This document shows positions 15,282 to 23,403 of a stretch of DNA of 29,457 nucleotides, piece by piece. Within the stretch, counting starts at the first letter, position 1. Each line of letters starts with the position of its first letter. The stretch lies in assembly GCA_036265345.1 (NCBI GenBank), contig DATAPE010000019.1, positions 1 to 29,457 on the forward strand, read 5' to 3'. A program made the translations under genes and the position numbers. This DNA is from DATAPE01 sp036265345 (GTDB taxonomy: Bacteria > Actinomycetota > CADDZG01 > WHSQ01). The notes beneath the pieces were generated by a model. That model saw only the letters and a program-made list of their open reading frames with translations, was not told the DNA's origin and made no database searches.

Positions 15282-16445
15282 ATGGCTTCATCACTTCGCA
15301 CGCGACTCGGGGGCGCTATCGCCTTGGTCGCGGTGATCGGACTACTAGGCGCGTCCCTGTCCTTAGGCGCCGCGGCTGCCTCACCGGCCCGCGGGCATCG
15401 TCGCGCAGCGGCCACCTCGGGGGCGGACAGACATGTCTCCGCGGGGGGCAGCGCCAAGGTGACCGAGTTCGCAACCGGCTTCAACAATCCGCGCGGTCTT
15501 CGCTTCGGTCCGAACGGAAAGCTGTATGTGGCGGAGGGTGGCAAGGCAGGCAGCCTTTCATCCGCCGGAGTCTGCCCGCAGGTGGTGGTGCCGGTCGGGC
15601 CTTATTCAGGGGGGCACACGGGGCGGATCTCGGTGGTCTCTCGCGAAGGTCACCGCAGGACCCTGGTCGAGCATCTGCCCTCGAGCGCAACGAGCCCCGC
15701 CCTTGGCGGCCTCATCAGCGGGGTGGCCGACGTCGACTTCATCGGACACCACCTGTATGCCCTGACGTCAGGGGCCGGATGCTCTCACGGGCTGGCGGGA
15801 ACGAACAACGAGATCCTGCGGGTCGATGGACACCACACCGAGCAGGTTGCCAACCTCAGTGACTTCCTCAAACTTCATCCGGTCGTGAACCCAGAGGCCG
15901 ACGACTTCGAGCCCGACGGCACCTGGTACTCGATGACCTCAGTCAACGGCTCCCTCTACGCGGTAGAGCCGAATCACGGAGAGGTCGATGTCATCAACCC
16001 AGACGTCTCGGTGGCGAGGCTCATCGACATCTCGGCCACTCAGGGTCACATCGTCCCGACCGCGATCGCGCATCACGGGAAGTACTTCTACGTGGGGAAC
16101 CTGAACACGTTCCCGCTCGTGGCGGGCAGTTCGAGCATCTATCGCATCGACTCCTTGGGGCAGATCAGCGTGTTCGCCCCGGGCCTCACCGCCGTGCTCG
16201 GCGTTGCCTTCGACTCGCGCGGCCGCCTGTATGCGTTGGAGAACACGACTGGCAATCCAGGCCCAACGCCCAACACCGGCGCCATCGTCAGGTGGACCGG
16301 AAGCGGATGGAAGACCATCGCTTCGGGACTCAACCTGCCAACCGGGATGACGTTTGGCCCCCACGGGAACCTGTACGTCTCCGTGTGCGGCTTCGGCTGC
16401 CCACCGGGAGCGGGCGCTATCGACAAGGTGCATGTCGAGCACTAG
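15282..16445 (+). CDS. secreted ScyD/ScyE-like beta-propeller protein
   Basis: A 387-residue exported protein. The N-terminus has basic residues, a hydrophobic core (about 10-30) and an AAA-S signal-peptidase-like site near residue 33. The mature part carries NHL-like propeller strands, such as GFNNPRGLRFGPNGKLYVAE near the start and LPTGMTFGPHGNLYVSV at the end, a pattern of the ScyD/ScyE family of secreted actinobacterial proteins. A C-terminal CGFGC pair may form a disulfide. ATG 15282 is chosen because AAGGAGG (15268-15274) lies 7 nt upstream and the signal peptide starts there. The ScyD/ScyE name comes from cyanobacterial scytonemin clusters and does not imply that pathway here. It is transcribed alone; function unknown. 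Confidence 0.82.
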   Translation: MASSLRTRLGGAIALVAVIGLLGASLSLGAAAASPARGHRRAAATSGADRHVSAGGSAKVTEFATGFNNPRGLRFGPNGKLYVAEGGKAGSLSSAGVCPQVVVPVGPYSGGHTGRISVVSREGHRRTLVEHLPSSATSPALGGLISGVADVDFIGHHLYALTSGAGCSHGLAGTNNEILRVDGHHTEQVANLSDFLKLHPVVNPEADDFEPDGTWYSMTSVNGSLYAVEPNHGEVDVINPDVSVARLIDISATQGHIVPTAIAHHGKYFYVGNLNTFPLVAGSSSIYRIDSLGQISVFAPGLTAVLGVAFDSRGRLYALENTTGNPGPTPNTGAIVRWTGSGWKTIASGLNLPTGMTFGPHGNLYVSVCGFGCPPGAGAIDKVHVEH

Positions 16446-16462
16446 ATGAGAAGTCGGAAGAT

Positions 16463-16502
16463 CTCCGGTCCTCGCGGCCCCAGCGGGCTGCGGCGACCGG
16501 AG
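16463..16502. terminator. bidirectional terminator hairpin
   Basis: CTCCGGTC (16463-16470) pairs with GACCGGAG (16495-16502). The 24-nt GC-rich loop can fold further (GGCCCC against GGGCT). It lies between the convergent stops at 16445 and 16546, so it could serve both strands. No T-run is present. Confidence 0.55.
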
Positions 16503-16545
16503 GTTCGGGTGGGTCCACCGGCCTAGACCCGCCGCCCTGCGGTCT

Positions 16546-17343
16546 CTAGGGCAGGTCGTAAACCCGCCACGGGATGTCGAAGGTGTCCTCGTGCGGCTCG
16601 TCCAAGGGCCCGTAGCGCTCCGCCGCCCAGGTCTTTAGGCGCTCGGCCGCGGCCTGGAGCACGCTGGTCTCAGCGCCCCAGGTGAAGGAGAAAACCCCGG
16701 ATTCCAGCAGGTCGGCGATCTCGCGTGGCGAGCGCGATCTCCGTTCGGGGACCGATGCAAGCTCGCGCTGCTTCGCTCCCAGCGCAGCCATCGCACCGTG
16801 GATCTCGTCCGTCCGTCTGAACCCCAGGAAATGAGGCGGCAGACCCGCTTCTTTCCGGAAACGAGTCGTCATGTCCTCCCACATCGAAGGCTTCTCGTCC
16901 TTGTCGTCCCCGATGCTGATCACGATCGCTCCGCCGGGCCGTATCACCCGGACCAGCTCGTCGAGAGCGTCCTGCCAGTTCGGGATCAGATGAAGGACGT
17001 GCACGATCAGGCCCGCGCCAAAGACGTGGTCGTGGAAAGGCAGCCTGGTGGCGGTTCCCTGGACCAGTGGGAAGGGATCTCCTGCGGCCTTCTCGATCAG
17101 CTTCGACATCATCGGGCGGGAGAGATCGAGCCCGGTCATCGTCACGCCCGAGCGATGCAGGGGAAGTCCTATGCGCCCGGTTCCGACTCCGATCTCCAAG
17201 CACCGCCCGCGGCCCGCCAATTCTTCGCTCAGGACGGCGACGGTCCTCTCCAGAGCCTCGGGTGTCAGCCCGCGCGTGGCGTCGTAATACTCGGCGGCGC
17301 GATCGAACGCCACCGAACGCACGTGCTCTCCGGAAGTCGCCAT
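16546..17343 (-). CDS. class I SAM-dependent methyltransferase
   Basis: A 265-residue protein with the SAM-binding motif I LEIGVGTGRIG (49-59), the acidic strand LDLSRPM (72-78), a TRLPF segment and VIRPGGAIVISIGD as motif III. It belongs to the ubiE/Methyltransf_11-like group; the substrate cannot be told. The open frame runs far upstream antisense to purB. ATG 17343 is chosen because the methyltransferase fold begins there, and the promoter-like TATGTT lies 8 nt before it. It diverges from purB with 24 bp between start codons. Confidence 0.87.
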   Translation of the reverse strand: MATSGEHVRSVAFDRAAEYYDATRGLTPEALERTVAVLSEELAGRGRCLEIGVGTGRIGLPLHRSGVTMTGLDLSRPMMSKLIEKAAGDPFPLVQGTATRLPFHDHVFGAGLIVHVLHLIPNWQDALDELVRVIRPGGAIVISIGDDKDEKPSMWEDMTTRFRKEAGLPPHFLGFRRTDEIHGAMAALGAKQRELASVPERRSRSPREIADLLESGVFSFTWGAETSVLQAAAERLKTWAAERYGPLDEPHEDTFDIPWRVYDLP

Positions 17344-17351
17344 CAGCCATA

Positions 17352-17357
17352 AACATA
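17352..17357 (-). promoter_or_regulatory. possible -10 box for the methyltransferase
   Basis: Minus-strand TATGTT, 8 nt before ATG 17343, overlapping by two bases the -10 box of divergent purB. The spacing is one base longer than at the other sites, so it is less certain. Confidence 0.42.
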
Positions 17358-17361
17358 GGAT
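17356..17361 (+). promoter_or_regulatory. -10 box for the purB operon (leaderless)
   Basis: TAGGAT, six bases (GACCGG), then ATG 17368. There is no ribosome site. It would drive the seven-gene purBC-yip-purSQLF operon. Confidence 0.6.
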
Positions 17362-17367
17362 GACCGG

Positions 17368-18666
17368 ATGATCCCCCGCTATAGCCGCGAGGAGATGGCG
17401 TCCATCTTCTCCGAGAAGGCGAAGTTCACGCGCTGGCTGGACGTGGAGCTGCTGGTGGTAGAGGCGAGGGCGCGCCTGGATCAGGTTCCCATCGAAGATC
17501 TGTCCGCGATCAAGGAAGGAGCCGCGTTCGACGAAGCCCGGATCGCTGAGATCGAGGCGGTTCGCCATCACGATGTCGTTGCGTTCGTGGAGAACGTTCG
17601 GGAGAACGTCGGGGACGCCGGACGGCATCTGCACTTCGGCCTCACGTCCTCGGACGTGGTCGACACCGCCACCGCCGTCGCCCTGAGGGACGCGGGGGAT
17701 CTGCTGGTTGAGGCCACGGGGCGGCTGACTGAGGTTATCCGGCGCAAGGCCTTCGAGCACAGGGCCACCCTGATGGCGGGCAGGACGCACGGGGTCCATG
17801 CAGAGCCCACAACTTTCGGTCTGAAGCTGGCGGGGTGGACCTTCGAGCTGGCCCGTGACCGGGATCGCCTTCGGGCCGCCCGCGATCAGGTGGCGGTGGG
17901 CAAGCTGTCGGGGGCGGTGGGCACCTATTCGCAGCTCGATCCGGATGTCGAGGCTTACGTCTGCGATCGCCTCGGGCTGCGGACGGAGGAGGCCGCGACC
18001 CAGGTGGTCCCCCGCGACCGCCACGCTCAGTTGCTGGCAGCGATAGCGATCACGGGCGCCTCTCTCGAGCGCTTCGCCCAGGAGCTCCGCCACCTGCAGC
18101 GGACAGAGGTCAGAGAGGTGGAGGAGCCGTTCGGCGAAGGCCAGAAGGGCTCGTCGGCCATGCCCCACAAACGAAACCCGGTGGTATGCGAGCGCATCTC
18201 TGGCCTGGCGCGATTGCTGCGCGCATACGCCCAAACGGGGTTCGAGAACGTGGCGCTGTGGCACGAGCGCGACATCTCCCACTCGTCGGTGGAACGGGTG
18301 ACGTTCCCAGACGCCTGCATCCTGCTCGATTACATGCTCGATAAGATGCGCTGGGTTATCGAGGGGATGACCGTCTATCCGGAGCGGATGCAGCGGAACC
18401 TCGATTCATCCTGGGGATTGGTGCATTCCCAGAGCGTGCTGTCGGCGCTGCTCGCTGCCGGGACATTGCAACGCGAACAGGCCTACGCCCTCGTGCAACG
18501 CAACGCGATGGCCGCGTGGGACGAGGAACGTCCCTTGATCGAGCTGCTGAAGTCGGATCCTGAAGTAACAGAGCACCTTGATCCTGCGGAAATCGAGCGA
18601 TGCTTCGACCCGGCACGTTATCTTCAGAACAGCTCCGTGATCTTCGACCGGTTGGAGGCTCTCTAG
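17368..18666 (+). CDS. purB: adenylosuccinate lyase
   Basis: Fumarase/aspartase-superfamily lyase acting twice: SAICAR to AICAR plus fumarate, and adenylosuccinate to AMP plus fumarate. The 432-residue protein has TSSDVVDT (93-100), GRTHGVHAEP with catalytic His141, and the signature GSSAMPHKRNP (261-271) with the catalytic Ser loop. ATG 17368 follows TAGGAT by six bases. Its TAG stop shares one base with the purC GTG. It pairs functionally with purA of the other operon. Confidence 0.97.
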   Translation: MIPRYSREEMASIFSEKAKFTRWLDVELLVVEARARLDQVPIEDLSAIKEGAAFDEARIAEIEAVRHHDVVAFVENVRENVGDAGRHLHFGLTSSDVVDTATAVALRDAGDLLVEATGRLTEVIRRKAFEHRATLMAGRTHGVHAEPTTFGLKLAGWTFELARDRDRLRAARDQVAVGKLSGAVGTYSQLDPDVEAYVCDRLGLRTEEAATQVVPRDRHAQLLAAIAITGASLERFAQELRHLQRTEVREVEEPFGEGQKGSSAMPHKRNPVVCERISGLARLLRAYAQTGFENVALWHERDISHSSVERVTFPDACILLDYMLDKMRWVIEGMTVYPERMQRNLDSSWGLVHSQSVLSALLAAGTLQREQAYALVQRNAMAAWDEERPLIELLKSDPEVTEHLDPAEIERCFDPARYLQNSSVIFDRLEAL

Positions 18667-19547
18667 TGCCGAACATTCGCCACGTTGGCTCGGGGAAGGT
18701 GCGCGAGCTCTTCGAGATAGACGACGGCCTGTTGCTTCTGGTGGCCACGGATCGCATCAGTGCCTACGACATCGTGCTGCCCCAGGACATCCCTGATAAG
18801 GGCAAAGTTCTGACTGCCCTTTCGCACCACTGGCTCAAGCTGACCGAGGACATCTGCCCCAACCACCTTGTGTCGATCCGCGCCTCGGATCTACCCGACG
18901 TGGGGATGGCAGACCTTGCCGGCCGATCCATGTTGTGCAATCGGGCCGATCCGATCCCGCTCGAGTTCGTCGTGCGCGGCTACCTGTCTGGATCAGGCTG
19001 GAAGGAATATCGGACCAGCGGCACGGTGTGCGGTCATTCGCTGCCCGAGGGACTGCTGGAATCATCCCGCCTTCCCCATCCGATCCTGACGCCCGCTACC
19101 AAGGCGACCACCGGTCACGACGAGAACATCACCGAGTCGCAGGCGGCCGAGATCGCCGGCTCCAAGGTCTACGAAACCGCCCGCAGTCACGCGCTTGCCA
19201 TCTACGAACGCGCGGCCGAGATGGCCGCCGAGCGCGGGGTGATCATCGCGGATACGAAGTTCGAATTCGGCATGCTGGGCGAGGAGGTCATCCTCATCGA
19301 CGAGGTCCTCACCCCCGACTCGAGCCGCTTCTGGCCGCAGGATCAGTTCGCCCCCGGACGCTCGCAGCCCTCCTTCGACAAGCAATACGTGCGCGATTGG
19401 CTGGATTCCTCGGGTTGGGATCACTCGCCGCCGCCTCCCAACCTGCCGGAAGAGGTTGTCGCCGCCACCAGCGCTCGGTATATCGACGCTTACGAGCGCA
19501 TCACAGGTCGCTCTTTCGACTCCTGGAGCCAAGAGGTCTCGGGTTGA
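18666..19547 (+). CDS. purC: phosphoribosylaminoimidazole-succinocarboxamide synthase
   Basis: ATP-dependent ligation of aspartate to CAIR, step 8. The 293-residue protein is the long PurC form. It shows GSGKVRELFE near the N-terminus, ATDRISAYD (27-35), PLEFVVRGYLSGSGW, ITESQA and IIADTKFEFG. The open frame begins earlier inside purB; GTG 18666, overlapping the purB stop by one base, fits the family N-terminus. Its TGA overlaps the TTG start of the next gene. Confidence 0.96.
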   Translation: MPNIRHVGSGKVRELFEIDDGLLLLVATDRISAYDIVLPQDIPDKGKVLTALSHHWLKLTEDICPNHLVSIRASDLPDVGMADLAGRSMLCNRADPIPLEFVVRGYLSGSGWKEYRTSGTVCGHSLPEGLLESSRLPHPILTPATKATTGHDENITESQAAEIAGSKVYETARSHALAIYERAAEMAAERGVIIADTKFEFGMLGEEVILIDEVLTPDSSRFWPQDQFAPGRSQPSFDKQYVRDWLDSSGWDHSPPPPNLPEEVVAATSARYIDAYERITGRSFDSWSQEVSG

Positions 19548-20275
19548 GCTATAGCGCCCCGCCAGGACCGGGAGGCGCTGCCAGAACCGACCGCATCCGC
19601 TCGTCCTCCGATCTCGGGGCAACCCTCCGCTCGGTTCTGCTCACTCCCGAGCGTGGGTACCGCGGGGCGATGCGCACCGCACTCCGCCGCGAGAGCGCCG
19701 GCCGCAGACCAGCGGAGGGGATCGCCCCGTCCATCCTGGCCGCGGTGGGGGGCTCGGCAGCGATGCTTCTGTGGCTGAAGCTGGGAGGAGCCCTCGGGTT
19801 GCGCCGCGTGGCAGGCGCAGAGTTCCGGTGGGCTTATCTGCTGACTGCGATCGTGATCGGTGCCGCCTTGGGAACTCTGGGACAGGCGTTGTGGGCGTTC
19901 GGCGGATCCTTTCTCGGGCGAGCTCTCGGCGGCGAACCGAGGCCGAGCGACCTGCGATTGGTCTGGGGCGGAGCGTCTTTGCCGCAGGTGTTCGCGCTGA
20001 TCGTGCTGCTGCCGCTGGATCTCGCGATCGCAGGACCGGCCACCTTCACCGATGCTCGCTTTGCGGACTCGATCTCCGCCGCGTGGGCATCGTTGTCCAT
20101 CGCGCTCGCGGTTGCTCTTGCAGTTTGGTCGCTGTACCTGTTCGTCCGCGGTACGCAGGTTGCAACCGGCATGAGCTTTCCACGGGTCGCCGTCCTGACC
20201 CTGCTGGCAGGTCTTTGCTTGGTTGCGGTGACCGGGCTGAGCTTGGCGGCTGCCCTTGTCGCTGGAGGATCTTGA
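19544..20275 (+). CDS. Yip1-like integral membrane protein inside the purine operon
   Basis: About 243 residues. A Pro/Gly-rich N-terminus (LSYSAPPGPGG) precedes a charged stretch with TLRSVLLTPERGYRGA, then five or so hydrophobic helices (about 67-80, 91-115, 145-165, 175-200, 215-240). A cytosolic tail with a TPExG-like motif before the helices is typical of bacterial Yip1-domain proteins; that assignment is moderate. TTG 19544 is chosen because AAGAGG (19531-19536) lies 7 nt upstream and TTGA overlaps the purC stop; ATG 19669 is the alternative. Only one base separates its stop from the purS start, so it is co-translated with purine enzymes. Function unknown. Confidence 0.75.
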   Translation: MSYSAPPGPGGAARTDRIRSSSDLGATLRSVLLTPERGYRGAMRTALRRESAGRRPAEGIAPSILAAVGGSAAMLLWLKLGGALGLRRVAGAEFRWAYLLTAIVIGAALGTLGQALWAFGGSFLGRALGGEPRPSDLRLVWGGASLPQVFALIVLLPLDLAIAGPATFTDARFADSISAAWASLSIALAVALAVWSLYLFVRGTQVATGMSFPRVAVLTLLAGLCLVAVTGLSLAAALVAGGS

Positions 20276-20276
20276 C

Positions 20277-20522
20277 GTGGCATTCTCGGCGCAGGTGAAT
20301 GTGATGCTGAAGCCGGGGATCGCCGATCCGCAGGGGCAGACGATCGAGCGGTCCCTTCCCGTGCTGGGCTACACCGGCGTCCGGGATGTGCGCGTGGGCA
20401 AGCGCATCGAATTGCAGCTCGAGGCGGCCGACGAGGGCGAGGCCCGGGACAGAGTCACCGAGATGTGCGACAAGCTGCTTGCGAATCCGGTCATCGAGTC
20501 CTACGAAGTGACGATCCAATGA
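20277..20522 (+). CDS. purS: FGAM synthase subunit PurS
   Basis: Small subunit that bridges PurQ and PurL so ammonia can pass between them. It has 81 residues, the usual size, with VNVMLKPGIADPQGQTIE and an RVGKRIEL strand, both family hallmarks. GTG 20277 is preferred to the upstream ATG 20256 because TGGAGG (20263-20268) lies 8 nt before it. It overlaps purQ (ATGA). Confidence 0.95.
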   Translation: MAFSAQVNVMLKPGIADPQGQTIERSLPVLGYTGVRDVRVGKRIELQLEAADEGEARDRVTEMCDKLLANPVIESYEVTIQ

Positions 20523-21193
20523 CATCTGCCGGCATCGTGGTGTTCCCCGGTTCCAATTGCGAGCAGGACTGCATGCGCTCGCTGGCCGCTCTCGGTGCTT
20601 CTCCTCAATACGTGTGGCACGCGGAGAGCGCGCTGCCCGATGTCGATATCGTCGTTCTGCCCGGCGGGTTCGCGCATGGCGATTACCTTCGCACGGGGGC
20701 GATCGCACGTTTCTCGCCCGTTATGGATGCCGTCAGAAAGCACGCCGAAGCCGGTGGCTTGGTGATCGGCATCTGCAATGGTTTTCAGATCTTGTGTGAA
20801 GCCGGCCTGTTGCCGGGGGCGCTTCGGAAGAACGCCGGACTGAAGTTCCTGTGCAAGTGGACCGAAGTCCGCGTCGAGAACGCCACCACTCGCTTCACGT
20901 CGCGAGCGCGCGTTGGCGACGTTCTCAAGATCCCTATCAATCATTTCGAAGGGAATTGGTATTCCGATCCGGAGTCGTGGCGACGGATACGCGATAACGG
21001 CCAGGTCGTTCTGACTTACGTCGACAATCCGAATGGGTCGTTGGGGGCGGTTGCAGGACTGTGCAACGAAACCGGCAACGTGATGGGCCTGATGCCACAC
21101 CCTGAGAGAGCCTGTGAAGCAACGCTGGGCTCCGACGACGGAGGGGTCATCCTGCGTTCGATGCTCGACCATGTTCGTGACTCTGTGGCGTGA
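20519..21193 (+). CDS. purQ: FGAM synthase glutaminase subunit PurQ
   Basis: Class I glutamine amidotransferase that supplies ammonia to PurL. The 224-residue protein has the nucleophile C86 in GICNGFQ and the partner residues H194 and E196 in MPHPER. The N-terminal VVFPGSNCEQD is typical of PurQ. ATG 20519 overlaps the purS stop and its TGA overlaps the purL GTG. Confidence 0.96.
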   Translation: MTSAGIVVFPGSNCEQDCMRSLAALGASPQYVWHAESALPDVDIVVLPGGFAHGDYLRTGAIARFSPVMDAVRKHAEAGGLVIGICNGFQILCEAGLLPGALRKNAGLKFLCKWTEVRVENATTRFTSRARVGDVLKIPINHFEGNWYSDPESWRRIRDNGQVVLTYVDNPNGSLGAVAGLCNETGNVMGLMPHPERACEATLGSDDGGVILRSMLDHVRDSVA

Positions 21194-23403
21194 CCGCGGA
21201 TCTGCTCGTCCATCGTGAGCTGGGACTAACCGACGACGAGCTCGACCAGATCCGGGCTGAGCTTGGCCGCGAACCGACGTACACCGAGCTCGCCATGTTC
21301 TCGGTCATGTGGAGCGAACATTGCTCCTACAAGTCGAGCCGATTGCACCTCACGAAACTGCCTTCGAAGGGAGACGCGATCTTGGTGGGGCCAGGTGAGG
21401 GGGCCGGGATCATCGAGGTCGCGCCGGGAGTCGCGGTGGCGTGGAAGGCAGAGTCGCACAACCATCCGTCGTTCGTGGAGCCGTTCAACGGCGCCGCGAC
21501 GGGCGTCGGTGGAATCATCCGCGACATCGTGTCGATGGGGGCGCGTCCCATCGCGCTGATGGATTCGTTGCGCTTCGGCGAGCTGGACGATCCCCGCACG
21601 CGTTATCTGATGGACGGCGTGGTGCATGGGATCTCGTCCTACGGCAACTCGGTGGGTGTTCCCACTGTGGGGGGCGAGACCGCATTCGAGGACTGCTACG
21701 CCGATAATCCTCTGGTCAACGTCGCCTGTCTCGGCGTCGTAGAGCACAAGCTGATGCAGGGCCGCGCTACGGGCACTGGGAACAAGGTGCTTCTCTTTGG
21801 ATCCTCGACGGGTCGTGACGGGATCGGCGGTGCCAGTGTGCTTGCCTCCGCCGGCTTCGATGACAGTTCGATGGAGAAGCGGCCCTCGGTTCAGGTGGGA
21901 GATCCCTTCAGCGAAAAGCTGTTGATCGAGGCCTCGCTGGAGCTGGTGGCGCGTGATCTGATCGTGGGCTTGCAGGATCTTGGTGCGGGTGGGATCTCGT
22001 GCCCGGCGTCGGAGATGGCCGCCAAAGCAGGGACCGGCATCTATCTGACCGCCGACGATGTTCATCTGCGCGAGCAGGAGATGCAGCCGTTCGAGATCAT
22101 GATCTCAGAATCGCAGGAACGGATGCTAGCGATCGTCGAGCCTCGATGCGTCGATGAAGCTCTCGCCGTCTGCGCGCATTGGGGCGTGCCTGCGCGAGTG
22201 ATCGGCGAGGTCACCTCATCCGACAGGCTCGAGGTGGACGTGGGCGGTGACACCGTGGCGGATGTGCCTGCCCGCGCGCTGGCGGACGCGGCCCCCGTCC
22301 TGGATCGCGCCCGCCAACGGCCGGAGTGGATCGACGATCTGCAGGCGAGCCCGAACGGCGGCGACCCTCCCGAGGACCTCGCCGGTGCTCTCTCCACCCT
22401 GCTGGCGTCACCGTCGATCTGCTCGAAGCGATGGGTATGGGAGCAGTACGACCACATGATCTTTCTCGGCACCATTGGACCGCCGGGCGGAGACGCCGCG
22501 GTCATCCGGCTTCCCGATCGCGAGGTGGCGGTGGCGATCAGCACCGATGGCCCCGGCCGATATTGCTATCTCGATCCCTGCGACGGCGCCCGGCTGGCGG
22601 TGGCGGAGTCGGCCCGCAACGTGGCTGCCGCCGGTGCTCGTCCCGTGGCCATCACCAACTGCCTCAACCTCGGAAATCCAGAAGATCCCGAGGTGATGTG
22701 GCAGTTCGGGGAGGTGATCCGCGGCATCTCTGATGCCTGCAACGCGCTGGGGACGCCGGTCACCGGTGGGAACGTCTCGTTCTACAACGAGACGAAGGGC
22801 CGGCCGATCTACCCGACTCCCGTTATCGGGATGCTGGGGGTGTTGGATTCGTACCGGACCGCAGTGGGTGTGGGCTTCGTCGAGGAAGGACACCAGATCC
22901 TGCTCCTGGGCTCGACCGATCCTGGCGACTTCGGGGGCAGCGAGTACGCCAAGATGATTCACCGCATCGTCGCCGGCACGCCGCCCAAGCTCGATCTGCA
23001 AGCAGAACGGAGCCTGCATCTGCTGCTGCATTCCGCCGCGACCCAAGGTCTAATGGCCTCCTGCCACGACCTGTCGCACGGCGGCGCGGCAGTCGCGCTG
23101 GTCGAGTGCGCGATGGCGGCCCACCTGGGATTCAGCGTCGATATCTCGGATGTGTGTCCGCAGGGAGAACCGCATTCCGCCTGGTTCTCGGAAACACCAT
23201 CGCGGGCAGTCGTGTCCTGCGCTGAGGAACACGTTGAGACTCTTGCCGGGCTCGCCGCCACTCACAGGGTCCCGTTGAGCCTGATCGGAGTGACCGGAGG
23301 AAGCGATCTCGATTTCGGTCCCTTCGCGATAGAGCTGACGACCGTGGAAGAGATAACCGAAAGAGCTCTCCCGAACACCCTCTCCGCTAGCATGGATCGA
23401 TGA
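21190..23403 (+). CDS. purL: FGAM synthase large subunit PurL (short form)
   Basis: ATP-dependent conversion of FGAR to FGAM in step 4, working with PurS and PurQ. The 737-residue length is that of the small PurL, lacking a fused glutaminase. It shows WSEHCSYKSSR (41-51), ESHNHPSFVEPFNGAATGVGGI, QDLGAGGISCPASEMA and a second, pseudo-symmetric half with NCLNLGNPE and GNVSFYNE. GTG 21190 overlaps the purQ stop and the purL TGA overlaps the purF ATG. Confidence 0.97.
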   Translation: MTADLLVHRELGLTDDELDQIRAELGREPTYTELAMFSVMWSEHCSYKSSRLHLTKLPSKGDAILVGPGEGAGIIEVAPGVAVAWKAESHNHPSFVEPFNGAATGVGGIIRDIVSMGARPIALMDSLRFGELDDPRTRYLMDGVVHGISSYGNSVGVPTVGGETAFEDCYADNPLVNVACLGVVEHKLMQGRATGTGNKVLLFGSSTGRDGIGGASVLASAGFDDSSMEKRPSVQVGDPFSEKLLIEASLELVARDLIVGLQDLGAGGISCPASEMAAKAGTGIYLTADDVHLREQEMQPFEIMISESQERMLAIVEPRCVDEALAVCAHWGVPARVIGEVTSSDRLEVDVGGDTVADVPARALADAAPVLDRARQRPEWIDDLQASPNGGDPPEDLAGALSTLLASPSICSKRWVWEQYDHMIFLGTIGPPGGDAAVIRLPDREVAVAISTDGPGRYCYLDPCDGARLAVAESARNVAAAGARPVAITNCLNLGNPEDPEVMWQFGEVIRGISDACNALGTPVTGGNVSFYNETKGRPIYPTPVIGMLGVLDSYRTAVGVGFVEEGHQILLLGSTDPGDFGGSEYAKMIHRIVAGTPPKLDLQAERSLHLLLHSAATQGLMASCHDLSHGGAAVALVECAMAAHLGFSVDISDVCPQGEPHSAWFSETPSRAVVSCAEEHVETLAGLAATHRVPLSLIGVTGGSDLDFGPFAIELTTVEEITERALPNTLSASMDR

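Noticed and set aside
16546..18282. 578-codon open frame on the minus strand across purB
   Set aside because: Only the part after ATG 17343 is methyltransferase. The rest is antisense to purB and open because of GC-rich codon bias.
18935..19543. N-terminal extension of the Yip1-like frame into purC
   Set aside because: It overlaps purC in another frame and is Arg-rich; the ribosome site and overlap support TTG 19544.
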